Of a stretch of 59,521 nucleotides of DNA, positions 38,201-44,556 are shown in pieces. The first letter of the stretch is position 1, and each line of letters starts with the position of its first letter. The stretch lies in assembly GCA_038043245.1 (NCBI GenBank), contig JBBTCH010000019.1, positions 1-59,521 on the forward strand, read 5' to 3'. The notes below the pieces were generated by a model. The model was not told the DNA's origin, ran no database searches, and saw only the letters and a list, made by a program, of their open reading frames with translations. Both the position numbers and the translations under genes were made by a program. This DNA is from JACPFV01 sp038043245. Its GTDB lineage: Bacteria > Pseudomonadota > Gammaproteobacteria > Nevskiales > Nevskiaceae.

Positions 38201-39407
38201 TCTGCGCACCCGAGCCGGTCAGCTTCAGGCACACCGTTACAGCGGGGCTGGTGGTGGCACTGGTCGTGACTGTATTGTCGGATACAGGTGCTGTTTCATA
38301 GGTGATTCCAGAAACGCTGTATCGCAACTGGCCGGCCGGGCATGAAGATAGGGCCGAGGTCGCGGTGTTGGTGTCGTTAGACCGAATAGTGGTTACAGTC
38401 GTGCTGACGCCCGAATCGACAACTGTTGTTTCTGATCCAACAGTGGGCGGAGGATCGACGGTAGTGACGTATCTGTTGGTCACAGTGATAGTGGGGCTGT
38501 CGTCGTCAAACGTGGTGACACTTTCGGCGGTCGTGACATTGACGCTTGAGTGACATGCGCACGCACTGCTGACAGCGCTGCATTGCGTGGCATATTCGGA
38601 AGTCGACAGTGTCAGCGTACAGTCAGTTGTTGTCGCAAAGCAGCCGGAAGTTGCCCCGAGATAGGTCGTAGTCGCTAAGCCGCTGGACCGGGTGAAATTG
38701 GGGTATTGCATCTGCGCGGTGCTGGCGAGCAAGGCCAGCCTCGCGGTATTTTCCGCGGTATCCCGCGCCGGGCCGTTCGAGTTCGGGTTGGTGACAAAGA
38801 CGATGGACGTGGGGCCGCAGTTGGCGTCGGTCAGCGGCAATGCGAAATCCGATGGAACCACGTCGTAAGCCGCCGCATCCGGCTGACCGCTGATGACGCC
38901 GCCGGGAAACACCGCAAGACCGCCGCTCAGATAGTTGTAAGCGTCGAAGAACAGGTCGCCATACGGGGTGTTGGCAGGCCGCTTTTCGTTAGGGTCAGTA
39001 ATGTTTGCGTCGATACTGTCAAGAATGTTGGTGAGCGCGAGCTTGTTGGCATCGTTCATCGGCCGCATGTGATAGCGCACGAATCCGCCGGCAGGCTGGC
39101 TGGCACTACCGCCATTGTTGAACTCCATCAGGCCGACACTGGTGAGGCCGTCAAGATTGGCAATAGCGTTCTTGATCGCACGCACCTCGGCCTGGCCCGT
39201 GGTCGGGGTTTCGAATTTCTGACTGTTTTCAGACCAGTTGGCGGTGTTGTCTAGGATGATCAGCAGGTTGCGCTGACCCGAAGTGTCGTCGTTCGCCGGA
39301 AAAAAGACATCGGTGTCGTCAGCGTGCACATGCGGCAATCCGGCGCTCAACGTCAACGCCAGTGCGATGACCAGATGGAATCCACGCATCACTTTTGTTC
39401 TGTTCAT
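35214..39407 (-). CDS. pilY1: Type IV pilus tip-associated adhesin PilY1
   Basis: About 1397 residues from ATG 39407 (MNRTKVMRGFHLVIALALTL), preceded by GGAGCAACACC. A signal peptide ends near HVHADD. An N-terminal von Willebrand A-like region (LLIILDNTANWSENSQ) follows and the C-terminal half is a PilY1-type beta propeller with a calcium-binding loop DLDADGLADRIYVAD. Between them, about residues 255-570, lies a Thr/Ser/Val-rich, Cys-rich stretch (many VTT, TTT and paired Cys) that seems to interrupt the vWA-like domain. PilY1 acts at the pilus tip in adhesion, surface sensing and calcium-dependent control of retraction. Encoded between pilX and pilE, as usual. Confidence 0.93.
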   Translation of the reverse strand: MNRTKVMRGFHLVIALALTLSAGLPHVHADDTDVFFPANDDTSGQRNLLIILDNTANWSENSQKFETPTTGQAEVRAIKNAIANLDGLTSVGLMEFNNGGSASQPAGGFVRYHMRPMNDANKLALTNILDSIDANITDPNEKRPANTPYGDLFFDAYNYLSGGLAVFPGGVISGQPDAAAYDVVPSDFALPLTDANCGPTSIVFVTNPNSNGPARDTAENTARLALLASTAQMQYPNFTRSSGLATTTYLGATSGCFATTTDCTLTLSTSEYATQCSAVSSACACHSSVNVTTAESVTTFDDDSPTITVTNRYVTTVDPPPTVGSETTVVDSGVSTTVTTIRSNDTNTATSALSSCPAGQLRYSVSGITYETAPVSDNTVTTSATTSPAVTVCLKLTGSGAQTLPYATSCPEQTTTITSNSPASGQTTTVTTSWSNCAVPLLASQGGNCSASPGGSGSKTYTATGTKSVRTLVTNDSAPQTISDPPLGNTFSCYANSGSCSISDYTSPIAGSDPKNDCTDFNGGCTACTSPTTTTGVCPNGGNRFQVTGNVATSVVTPTTGSFPCSGGTCTLANLDEWARFLQKVGIGGRKINTHVIDVYKARPNDEHTALLLNTAKVGKGQYFSATSQSEIESALDQILDVVLDIDTTFAAPAVTVNTFNRLTNRDELYFALFKPVAEVKWDGNIKKYTLKQFSGVTKIADANNLEAVDVATGFFKSTAKSVWSDAVDGSEVSLGGAVAELGDATTGAFDTRETYTYTGADKPPAATVSPVDVSVDAHELISSNTTDPGDSGNITKAMVGLPSTAPYVDLTDILDWARGIDVDDTDLDGSITDARQSIGDPLHSQPVVITYKQTGTAPSIVADSTVYFGDNEGALHAVDTTTGEEIFAFTPKELLKNLYSYRNNLGDYKRRPYGLDGPITRRHKDLNSDLLVLNSDGNVQTTSSVEEFIHLYVGMRRGGRNYYSLDVTRRATPKLRWAIYGGSGSYIELGQTWSDAVVRKIKYKGATKDVIIFTGGYDPDADSFIKLKDSADQGRAVYIADADTGERLWWASSNVGITGDLPDLTLSSMKFSIPASPKVVDLDADGLADRIYVADSGGQIFRIILNAGHAAADTATNLATGSRIAMLSDADTAEASRTEANARRFFASPDVVLNEVNGVRFLAIAIGSGYRENPNNTTIEDRFYALKDPDFQKGPVNPLSIIESGTVPDPNPTGIRTLYDATDNVIGEGTTVGDGTGTAEVAQASLDAASGFYIKLLTKNSTTVDGVTTVTRTFRGEKIFTEPLTIGGNSFFASFTPNISSSACSVVPGQSRFYLLSVINGTPFVDYSNTSDPAKCATTSCDRDDRSVVLAQQGLPSDPALIFPSFGGGLVCIGSECNPAQFSNTVNKVHWLKRSD

Positions 39408-39571
39408 GGTGTTGCTCCTGACCGCATTGCACATTTATTCACCGTTCGCCCTGAGCTTGTCGAAGGGCATGGGCCTGTCCTGAGGGCCCTTCCCCGCTCA
39501 TCCTTCGACAGGCTCAGGACGAACGGGAGAAGGGGGCTCAGCACGAACGGAAATTGTTTAGGGATGTTCAT
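39404..39571 (-). CDS. Possible relay ORF made of repeats between pilX and pilY1
   Basis: A 55-codon frame begins with an ATG overlapping the pilX stop (ATGA) and ends with a TGA overlapping the pilY1 ATG (ATGA). Almost all of it is read from three REP-like units (residue runs PFVLSPLLPFVLSLSKDE and PSTSSGRT). It is unlikely to be a functional protein. Ribosomes leaving pilX could traverse it and reinitiate at pilY1. It may also be chance. Confidence 0.25.
   Translation of the reverse strand: MNIPKQFPFVLSPLLPFVLSLSKDERGRALRTGPCPSTSSGRTVNKCAMRSGATP
39440..39551. repeat. Cluster of three REP-like units upstream of pilY1
   Basis: Units CACCGTTCGCCCTGAGCTTG/TCGAAGGGC, ATCCTTCGACAGGCTCAGGA/CGAACGGG and CTCAGCACGAACGG fill the gap between pilX and pilY1. 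A GGGCCC-type inverted repeat (CCTGTCCTGAGGGCCC) lies between the first two. Confidence 0.75.
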
Positions 39572-40206
39572 GTCTGGTTCGGACAGCGGATGGCGACGCG
39601 CTGCTGCTGCACCGATCCGGCGCTGCTGCTGCCGTACTGAGAACTGGCGTCAATATCGAAACAGCAGCTGGCGAACGAACTATCGAGGCTGTCGCCGATG
39701 ACAATGACGCCGGGATCGGTGCCGGCAGAAACGGCGGTGCCGCAGGCACCCATGGTGGTGCAGGCGCCACGGAACACGATCGTCGCCGAACTGCTGACGA
39801 CGCTGGTGTCGGCGTAGGGCGTGCGCGAGATCAGCGTGCTCGGGCAGGCCGCCGCTGAATTCAGGATGGGCGCCAACGTGTTGACGCCCACCGCATTGAT
39901 CTCGGACATGATGAGACGGATGGCAGCCTCGCCCGCCTGGAACGCCGAGGACTGGAACTGCATGGCAGTCGCCATGCGCGTCTGCTGGGTGGTCGCCCTC
40001 ACAGCCGCAAGCCCGAGCATGGTCAGCACCAGCAAAAACATCAGGGCAACCATCAGCGCGGCGCCGCGCTGCGCGGCGCTGCTGCCGCGTGGTGTCATTC
40101 CGAGCGCCAGCGAGGAATCTGGCGTGGGGGCTTGTACAAATTCAAACGGCATCAGATTCCTCGTCGCCATGGGCTCCTCGGAATGACAAGAATGTTGGTT
40201 TTTCAT
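39568..40206 (-). CDS. pilX: Type IV pilus minor pilin PilX
   Basis: The core QRG^AALMVALMFLLVLTMLGL is the PilX-type N-terminal helix, which lacks Glu5; the rest includes MQFQSSAFQAGEAAIRLI and a C-terminal disulfide-prone region. The ATGA at 40206 overlaps the pilW stop and gives a 48-residue leader, very long for a prepilin. Residues 6-39 or so (CHSEEPMATRNLM through ALGMTPR) are encoded by a 104-bp palindromic repeat. If translation instead starts at the internal ATG of MTPRGSSAAQRG, that codon lies in the repeat's terminal GGAATGAC, giving a 12-residue leader. The original gene was probably MKNQ joined to QRGAALMV. Confidence 0.85.
   Translation of the reverse strand: MKNQHSCHSEEPMATRNLMPFEFVQAPTPDSSLALGMTPRGSSAAQRGAALMVALMFLLVLTMLGLAAVRATTQQTRMATAMQFQSSAFQAGEAAIRLIMSEINAVGVNTLAPILNSAAACPSTLISRTPYADTSVVSSSATIVFRGACTTMGACGTAVSAGTDPGVIVIGDSLDSSFASCCFDIDASSQYGSSSAGSVQQQRVAIRCPNQT
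40094..40197. repeat. Palindromic repeat, GTCATTCCGAG family, in the pilX leader
   Basis: Outer arms GTCATTCCGAG and CTCGGAATGAC; inner arms CGAGGAATCTG and CAGATTCCTCG. The 104 bp lie wholly in pilX between codons 4 and 39 and keep the reading frame open. Confidence 0.8.
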
Positions 40207-41156
40207 GGCGAGCGGTTACGGATTTCGATGGTGGAAACGAAGGTGCGGCGGCGCAGGGCGTCGCTGCGGGTGAAGATCGGCGCATCGAGCACGAGGTAGC
40301 GCTGCAAGGCATTGTCCGGGGCTCCGGCGGCAGCGCCGGTGGTGCTGATTGAAGACGCCAGCACGCCAACGCGCACCGAAATGATCTTGGCCCAGTCCGC
40401 CGCCGCGACCTGGTTGGCGCGGACGTAACGCGTGGCGAAGACCGGCGACACGGGCGGCACGACGGCTGGGTTGCTGTTGGTGTCCACGCCGTAGAGCACT
40501 TGCAGGGTTTCGATGCCCTCGACCAGCGGCTGCTGACCACCAGTAATTGCGGTCGCCGCAAAAGTCGTGGGATGGAGAGAAAAGCTGCGGCACATCAGAC
40601 GGCGCGTGCGAGTCGCCGTATCAATGCTGACAAAATAGCGATTGGCGACGATCGCCGGTTCTGTTGCAACCGGCTGTGGCACAGCGCGCCCCAAGCAATC
40701 AACGGTGCTGCGGTACTGGATCTGGATCTGGTCGGAAAGACCGCCACCACAGTCGAAGGACCCCGGAGCGTTGGTCGCTGTCGCGCAGGTTTCACCGGTG
40801 CCCAGCGTGCCTGAGGGGTTGTCCTCATTGGTAGTGGAACAGGCAGAGATCGCCGGGCAGGTCCCGGTAATGAAGGCTGGCGGACCGCCGGCCTTGGGGT
40901 AGCCGGCCATGCGGATATCGCGCTGCAGAAAATACATCGCCAGCCGTGCGTTCTCCTGGATGTTGCCCATCGCCTCCTGCGCAGTGAACGACGACTTGTT
41001 GGCGAGGAAAATCTGCCCTGTGGCGGCCAGCAGCAAAAGACCGAGCGTGCTGGCGATCAACAACTCGATCAATGTTAGACCGGATTGGAGCGAAGGCCGT
41101 TCACCCTTCGACAAGCTCAGGACGAACGGCTGTTGACGCGTCGAATCAATCATCAT
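40203..41156 (-). CDS. pilW: Type IV pilus minor pilin PilW
   Basis: 317 residues from ATG 41156, whose ATGA overlaps the pilV stop. The N-terminal methylation site is SG^LTLIELLIASTLGLLLLA with Glu5 and a typical hydrophobic helix; the PilW family's long globular part follows (YFLQRDIRMAGYPK). The leader is 26 residues and includes PFVLSLSKGE, which is encoded by a REP-like repeat at 41097-41129. A TTG codon within the repeat (LSKGERPSLQSG) would give a 12-residue leader. PilW supports pilus assembly as part of the minor pilin tip complex. Confidence 0.88.
   Translation of the reverse strand: MMIDSTRQQPFVLSLSKGERPSLQSGLTLIELLIASTLGLLLLAATGQIFLANKSSFTAQEAMGNIQENARLAMYFLQRDIRMAGYPKAGGPPAFITGTCPAISACSTTNEDNPSGTLGTGETCATATNAPGSFDCGGGLSDQIQIQYRSTVDCLGRAVPQPVATEPAIVANRYFVSIDTATRTRRLMCRSFSLHPTTFAATAITGGQQPLVEGIETLQVLYGVDTNSNPAVVPPVSPVFATRYVRANQVAAADWAKIISVRVGVLASSISTTGAAAGAPDNALQRYLVLDAPIFTRSDALRRRTFVSTIEIRNRSP
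41097..41129. repeat. REP-like unit in the pilW leader
   Basis: CCGTTCACCCTTCGACAAGC/TCAGGACGAACGG, read on the minus strand as codons PFVLSLSKGER of pilW. Same family as 39440-39551, 44071-44182, 44471-44544 and 47436-47503. Confidence 0.8.
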
Positions 41157-41821
41157 GGCTGTATCGTCAGGCTGACGGTCTGGGTCTCGATCAGGGATTG
41201 ACCGCTGGATTGCGTGGTGGTGGTGGCCGTGGTCGTGGAGGTCTTCACCCGCTCGTCCCAGCTCACCCGGATGCGGCGCATCGAATCCGCAGCGCACACC
41301 ACCGTAGCGCCTGCTGCATTAACGCAGTCCACCAGCAGACTGCCGTTCGGCAACAGGTCCCTGATCCCGCCCAGACGATTGGAACCGTCGGCGTAACCAC
41401 ACGTGGCAAAGAAACGATCGTAGAGAGCCATCTGCGCCCCGGTACAAGCAACGGCAGCCGGCGCCGTCGTGTTGACGTAGTCCACGCTGCAGAGCGGCGA
41501 CGGCGCAGCGCCCGCACAGTTCACCGAACTTGAATCGAATCCGTCGTAAGCGAAAGCCCGCGTGGCGACACGATTGGAATACAGGCGCTCGGCCATGTCA
41601 CTGGCGATGAACGTGGCCTGGCTGCGGAAGTACGAACCCTGGTTGGCGCGCACGCCAACCACCTGCATCGCGGCGATGCCCATCAGACCGAACGAGAGGA
41701 TGGCCATGGTCACCAGAATTTCGGTGAGGGTGAATCCCGCCTCTTTTGTCATCCTGAGCACAGCGAAGGATCTGATCAGATTCATCGCTACGCTCGGAAT
41801 GACACCATTCGAATGGTTCAT
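41153..41821 (-). CDS. pilV: Type IV pilus minor pilin PilV
   Basis: 222 residues from ATG 41821, whose ATGA overlaps the fimT stop. AG^FTLTEILVTMAILSFGLMG is a standard PilV N-terminus. The leader would be 29 residues, of which about 19 (VIPSVAMNLIRSFAVLRMT) come from a 56-bp palindromic repeat. An ATG at the end of that repeat would give MTKEAG^FTL, a 6-residue leader of the usual size, but with no clear ribosome binding site of its own. The C-terminal part has several cysteines (SSVNCAGAAPSPLCSVDY). Confidence 0.87.
   Translation of the reverse strand: MNHSNGVIPSVAMNLIRSFAVLRMTKEAGFTLTEILVTMAILSFGLMGIAAMQVVGVRANQGSYFRSQATFIASDMAERLYSNRVATRAFAYDGFDSSSVNCAGAAPSPLCSVDYVNTTAPAAVACTGAQMALYDRFFATCGYADGSNRLGGIRDLLPNGSLLVDCVNAAGATVVCAADSMRRIRVSWDERVKTSTTTATTTTQSSGQSLIETQTVSLTIQP
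41748..41803. repeat. Palindromic repeat, GTCATTCCGAG family, in the pilV leader
   Basis: GTCATCCTGAGC...GAAGGATC-TGATCA-GATTCATCG...GCTCGGAATGAC, a near-palindrome centred on TGATCA. Read as pilV codons on the minus strand. Same broad family as the pilX copy (40094-40197). Confidence 0.8.
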
Positions 41822-42507
41822 GGCGTGCAAGTTGTCGGATCCGCCGTGACCGGATTCGTCTGCGAGCGGCTGGTGGGTGTCGTGAGTCGCGTCTGCCCGG
41901 AGGTGCTGATGACGATCTCGCGCGCATCCGCCTGCGCGGCGGCGCCGCCTCGCGAGTCACACAGCACGATCGTGCCGATGTGGCTCGGCGCCATACCCTG
42001 ACTGTTGAAGGTGACGCGGTTGACCACATTGGTATTGCCACGCAGGGTAGTGCCGCCGGTCAGCGCCTCATGGGAATCCAGAACGGTTTCCGCGGCGGTG
42101 TCGGTGGATGCGGTCAATACCGTGCCGGCGGGAATCACCCGGTTATCACTGGCGCGCAAGATGGGGTTGGCCAGCGTCGCACCCGATGCAAACGTGGTCG
42201 CGCCGTTGAGTGTGCCGAGCGTGCCGGCGTTTTCCGCAAAAACGATCCAGCCGCCTTCCCAACCGGCGCTGAGCGTGTTGCAGGCAAGCTGGGTCGAGCT
42301 ACGGCACACCGTAACCGGGATGTTGCGCTTGAGCGCCTCGGTGCGGGCGAATTTCAGTGCGTAGATGAACTCGTTGGTCTGCGACGACAGACGATTGTTG
42401 CGGATCGTGGTGATGAATCCCGGCACCGCAACGGCCATCAGGATCCCGGCGATCGCCATCACGACCATGAGTTCCAGCAGGCTGAATCCATCCTGTGCGG
42501 CTTTCAT
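41818..42507 (-). CDS. fimT: Type IV pilus minor pilin FimT/FimU (GspH-like)
   Basis: 229 residues from ATG 42507 (MKAAQDG^FSLLELMVVMAIAG), whose ATGA overlaps the thiO stop. The 7-residue leader, Glu5 and the GspH/FimT pattern (RNNRLSSQTNEFIYALKFAR, GWIVFAEN, NRVTFNSQG) are clear. The long frame upstream is a shadow of thiO. FimU/FimT is a component of the tip complex that primes pilus assembly with PilV, PilW, PilX and PilE. It is the one minor pilin of the set, with PilE, whose leader is free of repeats. Confidence 0.9.
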   Translation of the reverse strand: MKAAQDGFSLLELMVVMAIAGILMAVAVPGFITTIRNNRLSSQTNEFIYALKFARTEALKRNIPVTVCRSSTQLACNTLSAGWEGGWIVFAENAGTLGTLNGATTFASGATLANPILRASDNRVIPAGTVLTASTDTAAETVLDSHEALTGGTTLRGNTNVVNRVTFNSQGMAPSHIGTIVLCDSRGGAAAQADAREIVISTSGQTRLTTPTSRSQTNPVTADPTTCTP

Positions 42508-43574
42508 GAGCGTTGGTGTACCTGACCGGGGCGCGGCGCAGCCGTGCAAGCCGATGGAAGGAGGGGCGTCTGCGGATGAACGGCGATGCTTGTGGGCTTG
42601 GTCACGCTCCGGACGAGGTGGTGTGCCGAGGCGGGCGCCAGGGTGATGCCGAGGCGGAAATGCCCGGTGTTGAGGAAAAGCCCCTCGGTTTCCGACGCGC
42701 CGATCAAGGGCAGGCCACTGGATGTGCGCGGACGCAGGCCGGCCCAGTGCTGTTCGATGGGCAGATGCGCCAACGCCGGCCACAGACGGGTGGCACGATT
42801 GAGCAGGTGCACTCGCGCGGCGCAAGTTGGTGCGGAGTCGAAGCCGACCTCTTCCAGCGTGCTGCCGACCAGGATGCGACCATCCTTGCGCGGCACCAGG
42901 TAGATCTCGTCGTCGAGAACGATGTACTGGAGCAGGCCCGGCTTGCCGCGCAGCAGCAGCATCTCGCCCTTGATCGGCTTTACGCCCGTCGGGGGGTGCA
43001 GCTGACCGCTCCATGCCCCAGTGGCGAGGACGACGTGAGCGCAGGCGATTTTCTTGCCTTGCGTCTTCACGCCGCAGACGCGGCCTTCCTCAATCAGGAT
43101 CTCTTCGACCGCGCTCTCAATGACCTCAGCGCCCTTGAGCCTGAGCGCGTTGCGCAATGCGGCGAGCAGACGCGGGCTGCGCACTTGCGCGATGTCAGGC
43201 CACCACTGGTCCTGCATCTGCGCGCCGCAGCGCCAGAACTGCGGGTCGATGCCAGTGAGCGATTGCAGTTCCGCGCACCAGCCGGGATACGCGCGCAGGC
43301 TTTCATCCAGCAGCGGTTTCAATCCGGGTTCGCAATGGCCGGGGGGCAGCGGCGACAGGATTCCGCCGCCGGCCCACGAAGCCTGAGTGCTGGCGATGGC
43401 TGTGTCGTAGATCTGCACATGCAGACCTTCCCTGCACAAGGCCCACGCCGACGACAGGCCGATGATGCCACCGCCGATGACGATGACGTCGGGAGGTTGA
43501 ACACTACGGCGCTCTCGTGCTGCCTGGATTCCCGCCTGCGCGGGAATGACGACATTTTTTTCAGCGGCGTTCAC
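42504..43574 (-). CDS. thiO: Glycine oxidase ThiO
   Basis: FAD-dependent oxidase (DAO family) making the imine of glycine for the thiazole part of thiamine. The dinucleotide site is VIVIGGGIIGLSSAWALCRE, then LHVQIYD, and the C-terminal HWAGLRPRTSSGLPLIG and TGHFRLGITLAPASA. The start is GTG 43574, inside the end of lspA; no other ATG, GTG or TTG precedes the FAD motif in frame. Residues 8-17 (VVIPAQAGIQ), encoded by a palindromic repeat, must therefore be translated. The last 30 residues (after AHHLVRS) diverge from the family's usual tail. Confidence 0.9.
   Translation of the reverse strand: MNAAEKNVVIPAQAGIQAARERRSVQPPDVIVIGGGIIGLSSAWALCREGLHVQIYDTAIASTQASWAGGGILSPLPPGHCEPGLKPLLDESLRAYPGWCAELQSLTGIDPQFWRCGAQMQDQWWPDIAQVRSPRLLAALRNALRLKGAEVIESAVEEILIEEGRVCGVKTQGKKIACAHVVLATGAWSGQLHPPTGVKPIKGEMLLLRGKPGLLQYIVLDDEIYLVPRKDGRILVGSTLEEVGFDSAPTCAARVHLLNRATRLWPALAHLPIEQHWAGLRPRTSSGLPLIGASETEGLFLNTGHFRLGITLAPASAHHLVRSVTKPTSIAVHPQTPLLPSACTAAPRPGQVHQRS
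43523..43553. repeat. Palindromic repeat, ATTCCCGC family, in the thiO N-terminus
   Basis: CCTGGATTCCCGC, a 4-base centre and GCGGGAATGACGAC, read on the minus strand as VVIPAQAGIQ. It is a widespread proteobacterial intergenic repeat type, here just inside a gene start. Confidence 0.8.
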
Positions 43575-44040
43575 GCCACCATTCCCGCACCATGTCGAAT
43601 ATCAACAGACCCGCACCGAGGGTGATGGCGGAATCGGCGACATTGAACGCAGGGTAATGCCAGCCGGCGAAGTGAAAATCGAGGAAGTCGACGACGTAGC
43701 CGCGGGTGACGCGGTCGATGACGTTGCCCAACGCGCCGCCGAGGATCAGGGTGAAGGCGATCGCCTCATGGCGATGACCCGTCGGGTTCTTGCGCAGCCA
43801 CCAGAGGATGCCGAGGCTGACACCGACGCCCAGCGCGACGAAGAACAACGGCGACGCACTGCTGAACATGCTGAACGCGGCGCCGGTGTTATGCAGCCGC
43901 ACCAGATTGAAGCCGTAGAAAACCGGCAGCACATCGAACCAGGCCAGGCTCTTCACCACCAGCTGCTTGGTGATCTGATCCAGCACGATGACGGCGGCGG
44001 AAATCCACAGCCAGTAGACGTTTTTGTATTGGAAGGCCAA
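43561..44040 (-). CDS. lspA: Lipoprotein signal peptidase LspA
   Basis: Inner-membrane aspartyl protease that cuts prolipoproteins. The 159-residue protein has four membrane helices and the two catalytic motifs LGGALGNVIDRVTRGYVVDF and HYPAFNVADSAI (Asp in each); NTGAAFSMF is also conserved. The start is TTG 44040, with GGGGTG a few bases upstream; a TAG upstream in frame rules out a longer product. fkpB and ispH, often downstream, are missing; thiO follows directly with an overlap. Confidence 0.93.
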   Translation of the reverse strand: MAFQYKNVYWLWISAAVIVLDQITKQLVVKSLAWFDVLPVFYGFNLVRLHNTGAAFSMFSSASPLFFVALGVGVSLGILWWLRKNPTGHRHEAIAFTLILGGALGNVIDRVTRGYVVDFLDFHFAGWHYPAFNVADSAITLGAGLLIFDMVREWWRERR

Positions 44041-44070
44041 AAGACACCCCGGACGTTCGATTTTCTAATT

Positions 44071-44182
44071 CATGGTTCGACAGGCTCACCACGAACGATG
44101 GACTCATGTATCAATCCGTTCGTCCTGAGCCCTTCGATTGTCATTCCCCCGTTCGTCCTGAGCTTGTCGAAGGATGAACGGA
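44071..44182. repeat. REP-like cluster between lspA and the GIY-YIG gene
   Basis: Three units, GGTTCGACAGGCTCACCACG, CGTTCGTCCTGAGCCCTTCG and CGTTCGTCCTGAGCTTGTCG, with a partial GTCATTCC element between the last two. The right-hand unit runs into the 3' end of the GIY-YIG gene. Confidence 0.75.
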
Positions 44183-44452
44183 TTTCGCTAAACGAGAAAC
44201 TTCTACCCAATCGCCGCGCATCATCGCTTCTTTTTTTCTGCGGCTCCAGCCCTTGATTCTGAGTTCCATAGTCAACGCCTCTTCGCGCGTAACGACTTCC
44301 TGACTGAAACGTAACTGAACCGGACGACGATCATGCGTATAGCCCGGCACTGATCCTGACTGGTGCTGGCCCAAGCGCAGCTCAAGATTGTCCGTATGTC
44401 CGGTGTAATAACTACCATCTGAACATTCAAGAATGTAGACCCAAAAACTCAT
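44141..44452 (-). CDS. GIY-YIG domain protein (UPF0213-like)
   Basis: Small single-domain GIY-YIG nuclease-family protein of 103 residues. FWVYILECSDGSYYTGHTDN carries the two Tyr motifs, then RLGQHQSG, a conserved Arg region (EALTMELRIKGWSRRKKEAM) with Glu at the metal site. Such proteins may act in DNA repair, but the cellular role is not settled. The natural end lies near EVSRLAK; the last dozen residues (VHPSTSSGRTGE) and the stop are read from a REP-like repeat. Confidence 0.85.
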   Translation of the reverse strand: MSFWVYILECSDGSYYTGHTDNLELRLGQHQSGSVPGYTHDRRPVQLRFSQEVVTREEALTMELRIKGWSRRKKEAMMRGDWVEVSRLAKSVHPSTSSGRTGE

Positions 44453-44470
44453 GCCCCATCCTCGCTTTAC

Positions 44471-44544
44471 CGTCGCCCTTCGACAAGCTCAGGGCGAACG
44501 GGAAAATAATTTACCGTTCGTGGTGAGCCTGTCGAACCACGAAC
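44471..44544. repeat. REP-like pair between the GIY-YIG gene and ileS
   Basis: GCCCTTCGACAAGCTCAGGG/CGAACGGG and CCGTTCGTGGTGAGCCTGTC/GAACCACGAAC face each other across AAAATAATTTA. They fill the gap of about 100 bases downstream of ileS and may act as transcript 3' structure. Confidence 0.75.
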
Positions 44545-44556
44545 AACGCAGCCTCT

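Noticed and set aside
42504..42620. Frameshift near the end of thiO
   Set aside because: The tail diverges from the family, but neither other frame restores a better C-terminus, so I treat it as natural variation.
41818..43014. 398-codon frame that appears to extend fimT far upstream
   Set aside because: The first 169 residues are an antisense-like shadow of thiO; the ATG at 42507 gives a proper prepilin leader.
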